Of a DNA stretch of 64,000 bases, positions 20,101 through 28,380 are shown piece by piece (position 1 is the first letter of the stretch; every line of letters starts with the position of its first letter). This stretch comes from Pandoraea sp. ASV26 (GTDB lineage Bacteria > Pseudomonadota > Gammaproteobacteria > Burkholderiales > Burkholderiaceae): positions 44,861-108,860 of the forward strand of contig NZ_JAELTP010000005.1 in NCBI RefSeq assembly GCF_016428915.1, in the 5' to 3' direction. Position numbers and translations under genes: made by a program. Below the pieces are notes generated by a model, which saw only the letters and a program-made list of their open reading frames with translations, did not search any database and had not been told where the DNA came from.

Positions 20101-20561
20101 GCGACCAGATGCACGGTGCCGAGCGCGTTCAGCGCCTGAGCGTCTGTGTCGATACCGGGTAGCGGCGCGTGCGTCTGATGTGCCCGATGCGCAGAACGCT
20201 CATGCGGCGCACTCGAGAACGCTGGCTCGGGCGTCAGACGAAATTCGCTGCCCACGATCAACGACACGCTCGGATGCTTCATCACCTCGGCCCGTGCGCG
20301 AACGACACCGGCCAGCGAGCACTCGTCGGTAATCGCCAGCGCGGTGTAGCCCAGATGCGCCGCTCGCGCGATCAGTTCCTCCGGATGCGACGCCCCACGC
20401 TGGAACGAGAAATTCGACAGGCAGTGCAGTTCGGCATACGCGGGCAGACTGCCGTCGTCGGCCGCGCGCGGGTCTGCCGGATCAGCGCAATCGGCACCCT
20501 CGTCGTTGGCGGCCAGCCCCTCGGTCGGGCCTTGCCATGGCAGGAAATCGTCGACGTTCAT
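17181..20561 (-). CDS. dnaE2: Error-prone DNA polymerase DnaE2
   Basis: Alpha-subunit-like C-family polymerase that extends past lesions in SOS mutagenesis together with ImuA and ImuB. From ATG 20561 ([11 protein letters not shown]) it is 1126 residues. The PHP domain begins with [20 protein letters not shown]; the polymerase core carries the metal-binding [16 protein letters not shown], the palm [17 protein letters not shown] and the finger region [20 protein letters not shown]; an OB fold lies near the C-terminus ([27 protein letters not shown]). The frame also opens 30 codons upstream, into the imuB end, but MNVDDF is the natural start and sits 20 nt after the imuB stop. Third gene of the LexA-controlled operon. 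Confidence 0.95.
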   Translation of the reverse strand: [1126 protein letters not shown]

Positions 20562-20581
20562 AGGACAGAGACTCTGCTGGC

Positions 20582-22240
20582 TCAGCCGAACAGGCCGTGC
20601 AAATACCACGCGGCATCCGCGCCTTTCACAGGGCGCTCGCGAAACACCCACAGCAACGCCCCCTCGGTATCGGCCGCAATGAAGTAGTCACGCGTGACGG
20701 TGCCCGGCTCCCACCAGCCCGCTTCGATACGCTCCGGGCCGCTCACCAGTCGCAGCGGTCCCTGCCGCCACGCACGCTCCTGATGCACGCTGAGCCGCTG
20801 CGGCGCATCGAGCAACCACGCCGGGCGCGGTGGCAACGGCCTCTCGCCCTCCGGCAGATGACGGCTCGTACCGGATTTACCTGATGTATTGGATGTATTG
20901 GATGTATTGGGTGTATTGGACGTACCGGACATGCTGGACGTCGTGCCGTCGACAGCATGCGTCGCACGCGCAGGCGCCCCGTACGGCACACTGACGAACG
21001 CCGCCTCGGGCCGGTGATCGCCACGCACCTGCAAACGCCGCACATGTTCGTCGCCCAGACGCGCCGCCACGCGCTCCATCAGTTGCACAAAATCCTGTCG
21101 GGCGCGTCCCGGCTCAGGCAGTAGCGAGCCGCTTTGCGGAACGTGCGGGGCCGTTTGCGTGATGTCGAGCCGCAAGGTCAGCACCGGGGCGACCAACGGT
21201 GAACGGGCGAGCCGCTCCTTGCACAACGACAGCAAATGCGCAGGCGCGGCACTCGCTTCGGCGAGACGGATGTCGAAACGCGTCGGGGCCAGCGTTTGCC
21301 GCCCGAGCGGCTCGTGCTCGAGCACGAGCGTGAGCGCACGCGTGGCCAGTTGTCCGGCGCACAGCCATCCCGTGAGTTGCGCGAGCAGACGGCGCAGACC
21401 GAACAGCAACACGTCGATGTCATGCGTGAGCGATGGCAGTGGCAGCACCGCCTCGAAGTGTGGCGGTGCGCGATACCAGTGCGGCGACTCCGGGGCTTCG
21501 CCATAGGCCCGGGAGAGCGCAGCGGGCAGATCGGCACCACAGCGGCGTCGCACGCCGGCCGTCGGCAACGCGCGCAATTCACCCAACGTCGCACAGCCGA
21601 TTTGCGCGAGCCAGTCGAGCCACGGTTGCGCCTCAGGCAACAACGCCACCGGGAGCGAATCGAGTTGTTGCGGGAGATCCGTCAACGTCGGGATTGGGAT
21701 TGGAATTGGGACTGAAGTCTGCGTCGACGGCATGCGCGTGGCCGCCTCGCCTGCCCGCGCGAGAAGCGCCGCCGCGCTGGCTGTGGCAGCAAAGCCCAGC
21801 GACGCCCGGTGTCCGAGTGCCTCGGCACTCTCGAGCACCTGCGCGGCCAGCGATGCCAAACCGCCGAACAAACGCAGGCTAGGCGCTACGTCGATCAGCA
21901 CGCATTGCGGCGAGGCGATGGCGACATCCGGACCGAAGCGCAGCAACGCCAGCGCCAACGCTTCGAGCGCCACGGTCTCGGTCGCGTCGTCACGCTCGTG
22001 AAACCGCGCCTGCGGCAACAACGCCAGCACGCCGCCACGACGCATGCCGGGCTTGACTCCGGCAGCCTGAGCCGCGTCACTCGCCTGCCAGACACGCGAC
22101 TGTGCGAGCACGACCGTCGTGTCGGTCTGCATGCCGGTCTGCATGCCGGCCTGCATGAGGGCCGACGTGTCAGCCCGTGTGAGCGGAGATGCGATCTCGA
22201 GCGCCAGATACGGCAGATGCAGGGCGATCCAGCAAGCCAT
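20582..22240 (-). CDS. imuB: ImuB, Y-family polymerase-like mutasome protein
   Basis: Catalytically diverged Y-family protein that links DnaE2 to the beta clamp in the SOS mutasome. From ATG 22240 (MACWIALHLPYLALEI) it has 552 residues. Family hallmarks are ALLRFGPDVAIASPQCVLIDVAPSLRLFGG, LGFAATASAAALLAR and the ending DYFIAADTEGALLWVFRE. It overlaps imuA by 71 nt. Three low-complexity inserts are encoded by short tandem repeats: MQAGMQTGMQTD near the N-terminus, a PIPIPIP run, and an SNTxNTSNTSNTS linker near the C-terminus. These look polymorphic and lie in linkers. Some upstream in-frame ATGs exist, but MACW matches the conserved start. Confidence 0.93.
   Translation of the reverse strand: MACWIALHLPYLALEIASPLTRADTSALMQAGMQTGMQTDTTVVLAQSRVWQASDAAQAAGVKPGMRRGGVLALLPQARFHERDDATETVALEALALALLRFGPDVAIASPQCVLIDVAPSLRLFGGLASLAAQVLESAEALGHRASLGFAATASAAALLARAGEAATRMPSTQTSVPIPIPIPTLTDLPQQLDSLPVALLPEAQPWLDWLAQIGCATLGELRALPTAGVRRRCGADLPAALSRAYGEAPESPHWYRAPPHFEAVLPLPSLTHDIDVLLFGLRRLLAQLTGWLCAGQLATRALTLVLEHEPLGRQTLAPTRFDIRLAEASAAPAHLLSLCKERLARSPLVAPVLTLRLDITQTAPHVPQSGSLLPEPGRARQDFVQLMERVAARLGDEHVRRLQVRGDHRPEAAFVSVPYGAPARATHAVDGTTSSMSGTSNTPNTSNTSNTSGKSGTSRHLPEGERPLPPRPAWLLDAPQRLSVHQERAWRQGPLRLVSGPERIEAGWWEPGTVTRDYFIAADTEGALLWVFRERPVKGADAAWYLHGLFG
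20882..20920. repeat. 9-bp tandem repeat inside imuB
   Basis: GATGTATTG occurs three times, followed by GGTGTATTG and GACGTACCG. Being a multiple of three, it codes on the minus strand for the Asn-Thr-Ser linker and can change copy number without breaking the frame. Confidence 0.75.
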
Positions 22241-23057
22241 GCGAGACTCCGGAAGCAGAAACAGAAGATATCGTGGACGGTGCGAGCGAAGGGGCAGGAT
22301 CGGGCCTGACAGGCATTGGCCTCTCATCGTCGTCGGCACCTGCCGCCGGTTGTGCGGCACGCGCGGCATTCGTATATGGCGCGGGCAACGTCAGCCAGAG
22401 GGGATCGAGACGAGGCGGCCCACGGCGCTTGTGAAACTGCACGCCGAGACGACTCCCCTCCCCCACGCGCAACCCCAGCCTCAGGGGGGCCGCCGAAGCC
22501 GTCGCGACGGCAGCGGGTCGGCGCATCACCCAGGCCAGCGTCTCGCTACCACCGGCGGCCACCTGAAGCCGCCGGATCTGCTCGGGCGTTGCGGCCGGAA
22601 GCCAGGCGAGCACCGCGCCACAGCACGCACTTTTGAGCGCCTGTTCGGCACACCAGAGCATGTCCCGGTCCTCCGCCGTCAAGCCTCGCCCACCGCGCGC
22701 CCCTGCCGCCTGACGTGCCTGACGCCTCTGACGGACCGGACGCATCACGACACTGAGCCAGCGCAGGTCGATCCCCCATGCCGCCAGTGCCGGGGCATAC
22801 GGCAGCATCGGCGGCGCGATCACCATCACCGGCTGCCCCGCCTGCGTGAGATCGCGCAATGCGGGAGCCAGCAAGCGCCATTCACCGATGCCCGGACGCT
22901 CGCTCAACAACTCCGTCACCGCGCCATGCGGCCACCCGGCGCCGGGCAACTCGGCGTCGAGCGCAGCAAAGCCCGTGGTATGGCCAGCGCGGTGGCAATG
23001 CGCCAGTTCACTGGCACGCCACAGCCCGGCTGGCAAGGAGGAAAGCGGCAGGGTCAT
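22170..23057 (-). CDS. imuA: ImuA, SOS mutasome RecA/SulA-like protein
   Basis: 295-residue RecA-like protein acting with ImuB and DnaE2 in translesion synthesis. The start MTLPLSSLPAGLWRASELAH and the family segment GHTTGFAALDAELPGAGWPHGAVTELLSERPGIGEWRLLAPALR are typical. The C-terminal third is Pro/Ser/Ala-rich and runs over the beginning of imuB for 71 nt, indicating translational coupling. The ATG at 23057 lies 15 nt from a LexA box, so this is the first gene of the DNA-damage-induced operon imuA-imuB-dnaE2. Confidence 0.92.
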   Translation of the reverse strand: MTLPLSSLPAGLWRASELAHCHRAGHTTGFAALDAELPGAGWPHGAVTELLSERPGIGEWRLLAPALRDLTQAGQPVMVIAPPMLPYAPALAAWGIDLRWLSVVMRPVRQRRQARQAAGARGGRGLTAEDRDMLWCAEQALKSACCGAVLAWLPAATPEQIRRLQVAAGGSETLAWVMRRPAAVATASAAPLRLGLRVGEGSRLGVQFHKRRGPPRLDPLWLTLPAPYTNAARAAQPAAGADDDERPMPVRPDPAPSLAPSTISSVSASGVSHGLLDRPASAVSGARDRISAHTG

Positions 23058-23071
23058 CTCGCACCCAAATA

Positions 23072-23087
23072 CTGTATGAATATACAG
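23072..23087. promoter_or_regulatory. LexA (SOS) box of the imu operon
   Basis: CTGTATGAATATACAG fits CTGT-N8-ACAG, and the flanks extend the symmetry to TACTGT...ACAGTA. It sits just upstream of the imuA start, so LexA bound here would block initiation. Confidence 0.9.
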
Positions 23088-23186
23088 TATAGCAGTTCAT
23101 CCGCTATTTACGGTTATCCGTGCCTCGCCTGACGTCATGATCCCGCCTGCGCAGGAGCGCCGGCCAGGCTAACGTTGGCAAGTGGT

Positions 23187-23232
23187 GCCCGATCGGCCCG
23201 ATCGACCTCATCGACCCAATCGATCCAATCGC
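23187..23232. repeat. Imperfect 9-bp tandem repeat after the imu promoter
   Basis: About five diverged 9-base units of the type CAATCGATC, lying in the gap between the imuA promoter and the stop of the dehydratase gene. It is non-coding. Confidence 0.5.
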
Positions 23233-23243
23233 CAAAACCAGTG

Positions 23244-24185
23244 TTATGTGGAGGCTGCTTGTGCGAACGACGCCGGATCCGCGTTACCCCCGCAGACGAT
23301 GACGGCGACGCTCTCGCCTGGCGAACGGACGTAGGCCCCCGAAACCAGCGCCGCGAATGCGGTTGCCCCTCCCGGCTCCGAGGCGATCCTGAACTTTTCC
23401 CATAAGACCCTCTGCGCATGGCGAATCTGGTCATCCGGCACCAGTACGGAGTCGCCCACCGCCTGAAGAAGAATGGAAAAAGGCACGTTACCGATACGCC
23501 TGCACCCGAGTGAATCTGCGGCAATGCCTCCTGTCTCGACGTCGACCGGTACGCGAGCCTGCAACGCCCGGTTCAACGTTGGGCAGCGCACCGGTTCGAC
23601 AGCGACGATCTTGATCCGCCCGCAAAACCACGCGGCGATACCGCCCATCAATCCGCCACCGCCCACGGCAACCAGTACTGTGTCGATGTCCGGCAGTTGC
23701 GCGTCGAGTTCGATGGCCAGCGTCCCTTGCCCGGCGACCGTAGCGGCATCGTCGAACGCATGCACCTGCAATGCGCCTGATTCAGCCGCACGAACTTCGC
23801 TAGCCGCCAATGCCTCGACATAGGTATTTCCGGCGACAACGATCTGCGCACCGAGATCCGTCAGCATCTTGCGTTTGAGTGCGCTCGCGAGGCTCGGCAC
23901 ATAGATTTCCGCGCGCGCACCGAGTTTTTGCGCTGCATAGGCGACGGCGATGCCGTGGTTTCCCCCAGACGCCGTGATAACGCCCGAAGGCGGAACAGGT
24001 GCACTGAGCAGACGATTAAACGCCCCTCGTGGCTTGAACGAGCCCGTGACCTGAAGGGATTCGAGCTTCAGGAAGGTGTCGCCGGGAACGTCGAACCAAC
24101 GGTCTTCCAGCCGGATAACTGGCGTGGTGCGAATGTACGGGGCGATACGCTGCGCGGCCGCCCGGATATCTTCTCTTGTGATCAT
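23244..24185 (-). CDS. PLP-dependent threonine/serine dehydratase-like enzyme
   Basis: 313-residue fold-type II PLP enzyme. The Schiff-base lysine is K51 in TGSFKPRGAFN; SGGNHGIAVAYAA and the phosphate-binding glycine loop AVGGGGLMGGIA are intact. There is no C-terminal ACT regulatory domain, so it resembles catabolic threonine deaminase or serine racemase rather than biosynthetic IlvA. Its ATG overlaps the upstream nitrilase stop by four bases (ATGA), so the two are translationally coupled. With a nitrilase partner, the substrate may be an unusual beta-substituted amino acid such as a cyanoamino acid; this is speculation. Confidence 0.85.
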   Translation of the reverse strand: MITREDIRAAAQRIAPYIRTTPVIRLEDRWFDVPGDTFLKLESLQVTGSFKPRGAFNRLLSAPVPPSGVITASGGNHGIAVAYAAQKLGARAEIYVPSLASALKRKMLTDLGAQIVVAGNTYVEALAASEVRAAESGALQVHAFDDAATVAGQGTLAIELDAQLPDIDTVLVAVGGGGLMGGIAAWFCGRIKIVAVEPVRCPTLNRALQARVPVDVETGGIAADSLGCRRIGNVPFSILLQAVGDSVLVPDDQIRHAQRVLWEKFRIASEPGGATAFAALVSGAYVRSPGESVAVIVCGGNADPASFAQAAST

Positions 24186-25171
24186 TTATGCCGATCCCCG
24201 CCATTGACGTCATGCTGGCACGTCGAAGGAATGACACTCACCGGCGCCTGACGGCGCTCGTCAACGGTCAGGCGAAAAATGTCCGGGCGGCTGTAATGAC
24301 CGGTGACGTCGAAATCGAATTTGCCGCGCGCAATATTTCGCAGATCTATCTCGGCCGTGAGAATGACTTCCTCGCCAAACGCAGGGCCAGCAAGCATGCG
24401 TCCAAAGGGATCGACGATACAGCTCCCCCCAGCCTGAACCACCACGTCGGGATCGTCTCCGAACGAACTAACGTAACTGTCCGGGAAATCGCCGCGCCGA
24501 AGAAACTGATTGCTCGCCAGCACATAACATCGGCCTTCGATGGCAATGTGCTGCATCGACGCGCCCCACGTCGGCCGGGAATCTGCTGTCGGCGCACAAT
24601 AGATCTGAATTCCCTTGGCGTACATGGCCGTGCGCATCATCGGCATGTAGTTCTCCCAGCAGATCACGGCGCCGAGTTTTCCCAGTGCGGTATCCAGCAC
24701 AGGCATGGTCGAGCCGTCGCCATAGCCCCAGACGAGGCGCTCGGCCCCCGTCGGCATCAGCTTGCGGTGTTTTCCAAGGAAGCTGCCGCTCGGACCGAAA
24801 AAAAGCACACAGCAATAGAGGGTGCCCGCATCGCGTTCGATCACGCCGATCACCATGTGAACGCCATAACCTGCCGCGATGGCAGCGAGTTCATCCACAC
24901 ATGGCCCCGGCACATCGATCGCCGCTTCCCAATACTCGCGGTAGGCGTCCCTTCCCTCGTCGCTACGTCCGCCAACGTGCGATCCAAAAACATGCCCCTT
25001 GGGATACCCCCCCACGAACGCCTCCGGGAACACCACCAGCCTGGCACCCCGGGACACGGCAGAGGCCACCAGATCCTCAACCTTTGCCAAAGTTCTGCAC
25101 AGGTCAAAAGGAATTGGCGTTCCCTGAATGACGGAAGCGGTCCACGGCGCCACTATGTTCGACTCGTTCAC
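24182..25171 (-). CDS. Nitrilase / carbon-nitrogen hydrolase
   Basis: 329-residue member of the nitrilase branch of the C-N hydrolase superfamily, converting nitriles to acids and ammonia. The catalytic triad is visible as E50 (VVFPEAFVGGYPKG), K137 (GKHRKLMPT) and C171 (AVICWENYMPMMR). CWENYMP and the long C-terminal part are typical of true nitrilases rather than amidases. It is the first gene of a two-gene operon with the PLP enzyme and is divergent from an IclR regulator. Aliphatic versus aromatic substrate preference cannot be read from the sequence. Confidence 0.88.
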   Translation of the reverse strand: MNESNIVAPWTASVIQGTPIPFDLCRTLAKVEDLVASAVSRGARLVVFPEAFVGGYPKGHVFGSHVGGRSDEGRDAYREYWEAAIDVPGPCVDELAAIAAGYGVHMVIGVIERDAGTLYCCVLFFGPSGSFLGKHRKLMPTGAERLVWGYGDGSTMPVLDTALGKLGAVICWENYMPMMRTAMYAKGIQIYCAPTADSRPTWGASMQHIAIEGRCYVLASNQFLRRGDFPDSYVSSFGDDPDVVVQAGGSCIVDPFGRMLAGPAFGEEVILTAEIDLRNIARGKFDFDVTGHYSRPDIFRLTVDERRQAPVSVIPSTCQHDVNGGDRHK

Positions 25172-25196
25172 TGCCGCCTCCTTGTGTATCTATAGT

Positions 25197-25224
25197 GAAC
25201 ATCATAGAATCAATAAAGAACATC
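25197..25224. promoter_or_regulatory. Two GAACATC repeats, 21 bp apart, between nitrilase and iclR-type gene
   Basis: GAACATC at 25197-25203 and again at 25218-25224, two helical turns apart, lie in an AT-richer stretch between the divergent genes. They are a good candidate operator for the IclR protein. Confidence 0.45.
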
Positions 25225-25292
25225 GTACTTGCATGCCTGACGCACGGCAAGCGGTGCGCGTTTGTCTTCGTCCAATCTTCAGGAGCGCGGTG

Positions 25293-26042
25293 ATGGGTGA
25301 AATCGCAACCGTCAACAGCGTTGAGCACGCCATCCGTCTCGTCGAGTTGCTGGCCAGTTCGACGAATGCCCTTGGCGTCAGTCAGATGGCGCAATCCCTT
25401 GACCTTCCACGGGCGACGATTTACCGGCTGCTCAAAACCCTGGCACAACGCGAGTGGGTCATTCAGGAAGGCAAAACATATCGGCTCAGTTTTCGCCTGA
25501 CGGGGCTCTTCGGTAACGCCGGCGTGAGCGCGCAAGCGGCACTGGCCAGGCGAATGGCGCCGCTTTTGCATCAGTTGGTGAATGAAACGGGAGAGACCGC
25601 TCACTTTGCCGTGCTCGATGGCGATCGCGTCGTCTACCTTGCGAAAGTCGATTCTCCGCATCCGATCCGGATGTTCTCCCAGATCGGTTGGCGCGGGCCG
25701 CTACATGCGACCGGCGTGGGCAAAGTGCTGCTTGCCTCGTCAGAACCGAGCCTCCTTTCGCGAGTCTGCAATCAGGCGCTGGAACGATTCACGCCAAACA
25801 CGATCGTTGAAAAAGAGAGGCTTCTGGCAGAACTGGCGCTAGTCCGCAAACAGGGATATGCGATAGACGCTGAAGAGCTGATTGAAGGACTGACTTGCGT
25901 TGCGGTCCCGGTGATTAGCGCAGAACAGGTTCGCGGGGCGATATCCGTTGCGGGTCCAACGGCCCGCCTTGGCCATCCCGGAAGATTGGCGGAGATCCTG
26001 AAAGCCGCTGTGCAAACGTTGCCGGCACCGCTGTCCTGGTAA
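25293..26042 (+). CDS. IclR-family transcriptional regulator
   Basis: From ATG 25293, with AGGAG nine bases upstream, it is 249 residues, the usual IclR length. The winged helix is seen in TVNSVEHAIRLVELLASSTNALGVSQMAQSLDLPRATIYRLLKTLAQREW; the effector domain includes VVYLAKVDSPHPIRMFSQIGWRGPLHATGVGKVLLAS and GLTCVAVPVISAEQVRGAISVAGP. An earlier ATG at 25233 is possible but lacks a ribosome site. It is divergent from the nitrilase operon, which it most probably controls. Confidence 0.9.
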   Translation: MGEIATVNSVEHAIRLVELLASSTNALGVSQMAQSLDLPRATIYRLLKTLAQREWVIQEGKTYRLSFRLTGLFGNAGVSAQAALARRMAPLLHQLVNETGETAHFAVLDGDRVVYLAKVDSPHPIRMFSQIGWRGPLHATGVGKVLLASSEPSLLSRVCNQALERFTPNTIVEKERLLAELALVRKQGYAIDAEELIEGLTCVAVPVISAEQVRGAISVAGPTARLGHPGRLAEILKAAVQTLPAPLSW

Positions 26043-26148
26043 CAGGAATTTTGCGTTGCACCGGCAGCCCCTGCGATCAGGGTCGCGGGCTCCGGGCCGC
26101 TTTCGCAGACCCGCGGGCACCCCGGCACGATTGACAAATTAGCCGTTC

Positions 26149-27564
26149 ATGAGCTATTCACGAGGTCTGCGTGCCTCGCCAGCCGTCCCGCCTTCAATGC
26201 GGGCAAACGCCGATCCGGCCAACGTTGGCGTCATTGAACGAATTCCCGCCCTCATGCCTCTGCCGACCACTGCAACCGCGCCCTTCTGCCCCTCCGAGGT
26301 CAAAGGCAGCATTCTCATCGACGCGCGCGAATCGCGCTGGATCAAGCTCAAACGCTTCGCCGGCCCCGGACTGCTCGTTGCGATCGGTTACATGGATCCC
26401 GGCAACTGGGCGACGGACATTCAGGCCGGGTCGCAATTCGGTTACTCGTTGCTTTGGGTGGTCGCGCTCTCGAGCCTCGCCGCCATCTTCTTGCAGATGT
26501 TGGCCGCGCGGCTCGGACTGGTCGCCGGCCGCGACCTCGCGCAGGCCAGTTACGACCGCTACGGTCGCGCGGGACGCCTCGTGCAGTGGATCACCGCCGA
26601 GATCTCGATCATCGCCTGCGATATCGCCGAGGTCCTGGGCTGTGCGCTCGCGTTCAAGCTGCTGCTGGGCGTGCCGATCGCCTGGGGCATCGTGCTCACC
26701 GCGCTGGACACGATGATCGTGCTCGGCCTGCAAGGCAAAGGCTTCCGTCAGATCGAAGCCATCGTCCTCGGCCTGATCGGCACGATGGCGTTCTGCTTCG
26801 TCGCGCAGGTGGCCATGGTGCCGCCCGACTGGCATGCGGTGGCGGCAGGCCTTGTGCCCGGCGTTCCGGGCCACGACCGGCGCGACGCCATCGTGCTGGC
26901 GCTCGGCATCGTTGGCGCCACGATCATGCCGCACAACCTTTACCTGCACTCCTCTATCGTGCAAACCCGGCGAGTGGTCGGCGGCAAGCACGGCGAAGTG
27001 CGCGACACCCTCATGCTGGTACGCATCGACACCTGGGTCTCGCTCGTGATCGCCATGTGCGTGAATGCGGCGATTCTGATACTTGCCGGTTCGGTATTTC
27101 ACACCAGCGGTCAGACCAACGTCACCGATATCGAGCAGGCGTATCGGCTCATCACGCCGATCGCGGGTAGTGCGGCAGCGTTCCTGTTCGGCATCGCCCT
27201 GCTCGCGTCGGGCCAAAGCTCGACGCTCACCGGGACCATCGCCGGGCAGGTCATCATGGATGGTTTTCTGAAAATCAAGATCCCCTGCTACCAGCGCCGT
27301 CTGATCACCCGCGGGCTTGCGCTCGTGCCCGCGCTGATCGGTGTGCTGTGGCTCGGCGATGGCGCCGTCGGCAAGTTGCTCGTCTGGAGTCAGGTACTGC
27401 TCAGCCTGCAACTGCCGTTCGCCATGTGGCCACTGATCCGCTCGGTCAGCGATCCGCGCGTCATGAAAGACAACACCATCGGACTGCCCACTCAAGTGTT
27501 CGCGTGGGGCCTCTTCGCGGTCATTACCGCCACCAATCTGCTATTGATCTTCGGACTGGACTGA
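26149..27564 (+). CDS. mntH: Nramp-family divalent metal transporter (MntH-like)
   Basis: Inner-membrane proton-coupled Mn2+/Fe2+ importer with about 11 hydrophobic segments. The metal-site motifs DPGN (residues 83-86) and MPHN in TIMPHNLYLHSS are intact, as is the GQSSTLTGTIAGQVIM signature. The frame gives 471 residues, about 35 longer than usual, and none of the candidate ATGs (26149, 26197, 26254) has a convincing ribosome site; initiation at 26254 would give the normal length. A TTGACA about 20 nt before 26149 could be a -35 element, which would support one of the later starts. Confidence 0.88.
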   Translation: MSYSRGLRASPAVPPSMRANADPANVGVIERIPALMPLPTTATAPFCPSEVKGSILIDARESRWIKLKRFAGPGLLVAIGYMDPGNWATDIQAGSQFGYSLLWVVALSSLAAIFLQMLAARLGLVAGRDLAQASYDRYGRAGRLVQWITAEISIIACDIAEVLGCALAFKLLLGVPIAWGIVLTALDTMIVLGLQGKGFRQIEAIVLGLIGTMAFCFVAQVAMVPPDWHAVAAGLVPGVPGHDRRDAIVLALGIVGATIMPHNLYLHSSIVQTRRVVGGKHGEVRDTLMLVRIDTWVSLVIAMCVNAAILILAGSVFHTSGQTNVTDIEQAYRLITPIAGSAAAFLFGIALLASGQSSTLTGTIAGQVIMDGFLKIKIPCYQRRLITRGLALVPALIGVLWLGDGAVGKLLVWSQVLLSLQLPFAMWPLIRSVSDPRVMKDNTIGLPTQVFAWGLFAVITATNLLLIFGLD

Positions 27565-27650
27565 AACGGCTGCACTGACGCCGCTGCCCTGAAACGGGCG
27601 AACGGCGGCGCCGCATGTGGAACGCATTCACGCTACCGCTCCCGCCCACC

Positions 27651-28127
27651 TTACAGGCCGAGTTCGCTCAGTCCCGGATGATCGTCGGGGCGGCGCCCCT
27701 GCGGCCACCGGAACAAGCGCTCGCTTTCGGTGATGCGCAAGTCGTTGATGCTGGCATGACGCTCGGCCATGAGTCCTTGCTCATCGAACGCCCAGTTCTC
27801 GTTGCCATACGAACGGTACCAATTGCCCGAGTCGTCCCGCCACTCATAAGCGAATCGCACCGCAATACGGTTCTCGGTGAACGCCCACAACTCCTTGATC
27901 AATCGATAGTCGAGTTCGCGTTGCCATTTGCGCGTCAGGAATTCAACGATCTGATCGCGGCCGCGCGGGAACTCGGCCCGATTGCGCCATCGGCTGTCGA
28001 CGGTATAGGCCAACGCAACCCGCGCAGGATCACGCGAGTTCCAACCGTCCTCGGCCATGCGAACTTTCTGAATTGCGGTCTCACGCGTGAATGGCGGAAA
28101 CGGCGGGCGAGCTTCACTGTCGGCCAT
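27651..28127 (-). CDS. SnoaL-like / DUF1348 nuclear transport factor 2 family protein
   Basis: 158-residue cytoplasmic protein with the DUF1348 pattern [65 protein letters not shown] and [22 protein letters not shown]. The family adopts an NTF2-like cone fold; its biochemical role is not established. ATG 28127 is preceded by AGGAGT. The longer frame upstream lacks family similarity. It converges on the Nramp gene and is divergent from the csgG-type gene. Confidence 0.85.
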   Translation of the reverse strand: MADSEARPPFPPFTRETAIQKVRMAEDGWNSRDPARVALAYTVDSRWRNRAEFPRGRDQIVEFLTRKWQRELDYRLIKELWAFTENRIAVRFAYEWRDDSGNWYRSYGNENWAFDEQGLMAERHASINDLRITESERLFRWPQGRRPDDHPGLSELGL

Positions 28128-28380
28128 GACAACTCCTGTCAAAAACATGAGGGATGCACCGTGCGAGTGTATCGCCAAGCCCCGCTTACCGCTTGCCACA
28201 AGGCACATGGGCACCCTATTGAAGCGCTCCAACACGGCAACAACGCATGCTAAGATCAGCACCCCTTACTAGGGCTCACAACAGTAAAAGGCAGCAAATC
28301 GGTAAGGGATCAGATGCCTTCGATGAGTCGACGCCACCACGGATCGTCCGTCGAGGAATAACACATACAGGGGTATCACC

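Noticed and set aside
22119..23132. 337-codon plus-strand ORF opposite imuA
   Set aside because: Antisense to imuA and runs through the LexA box.
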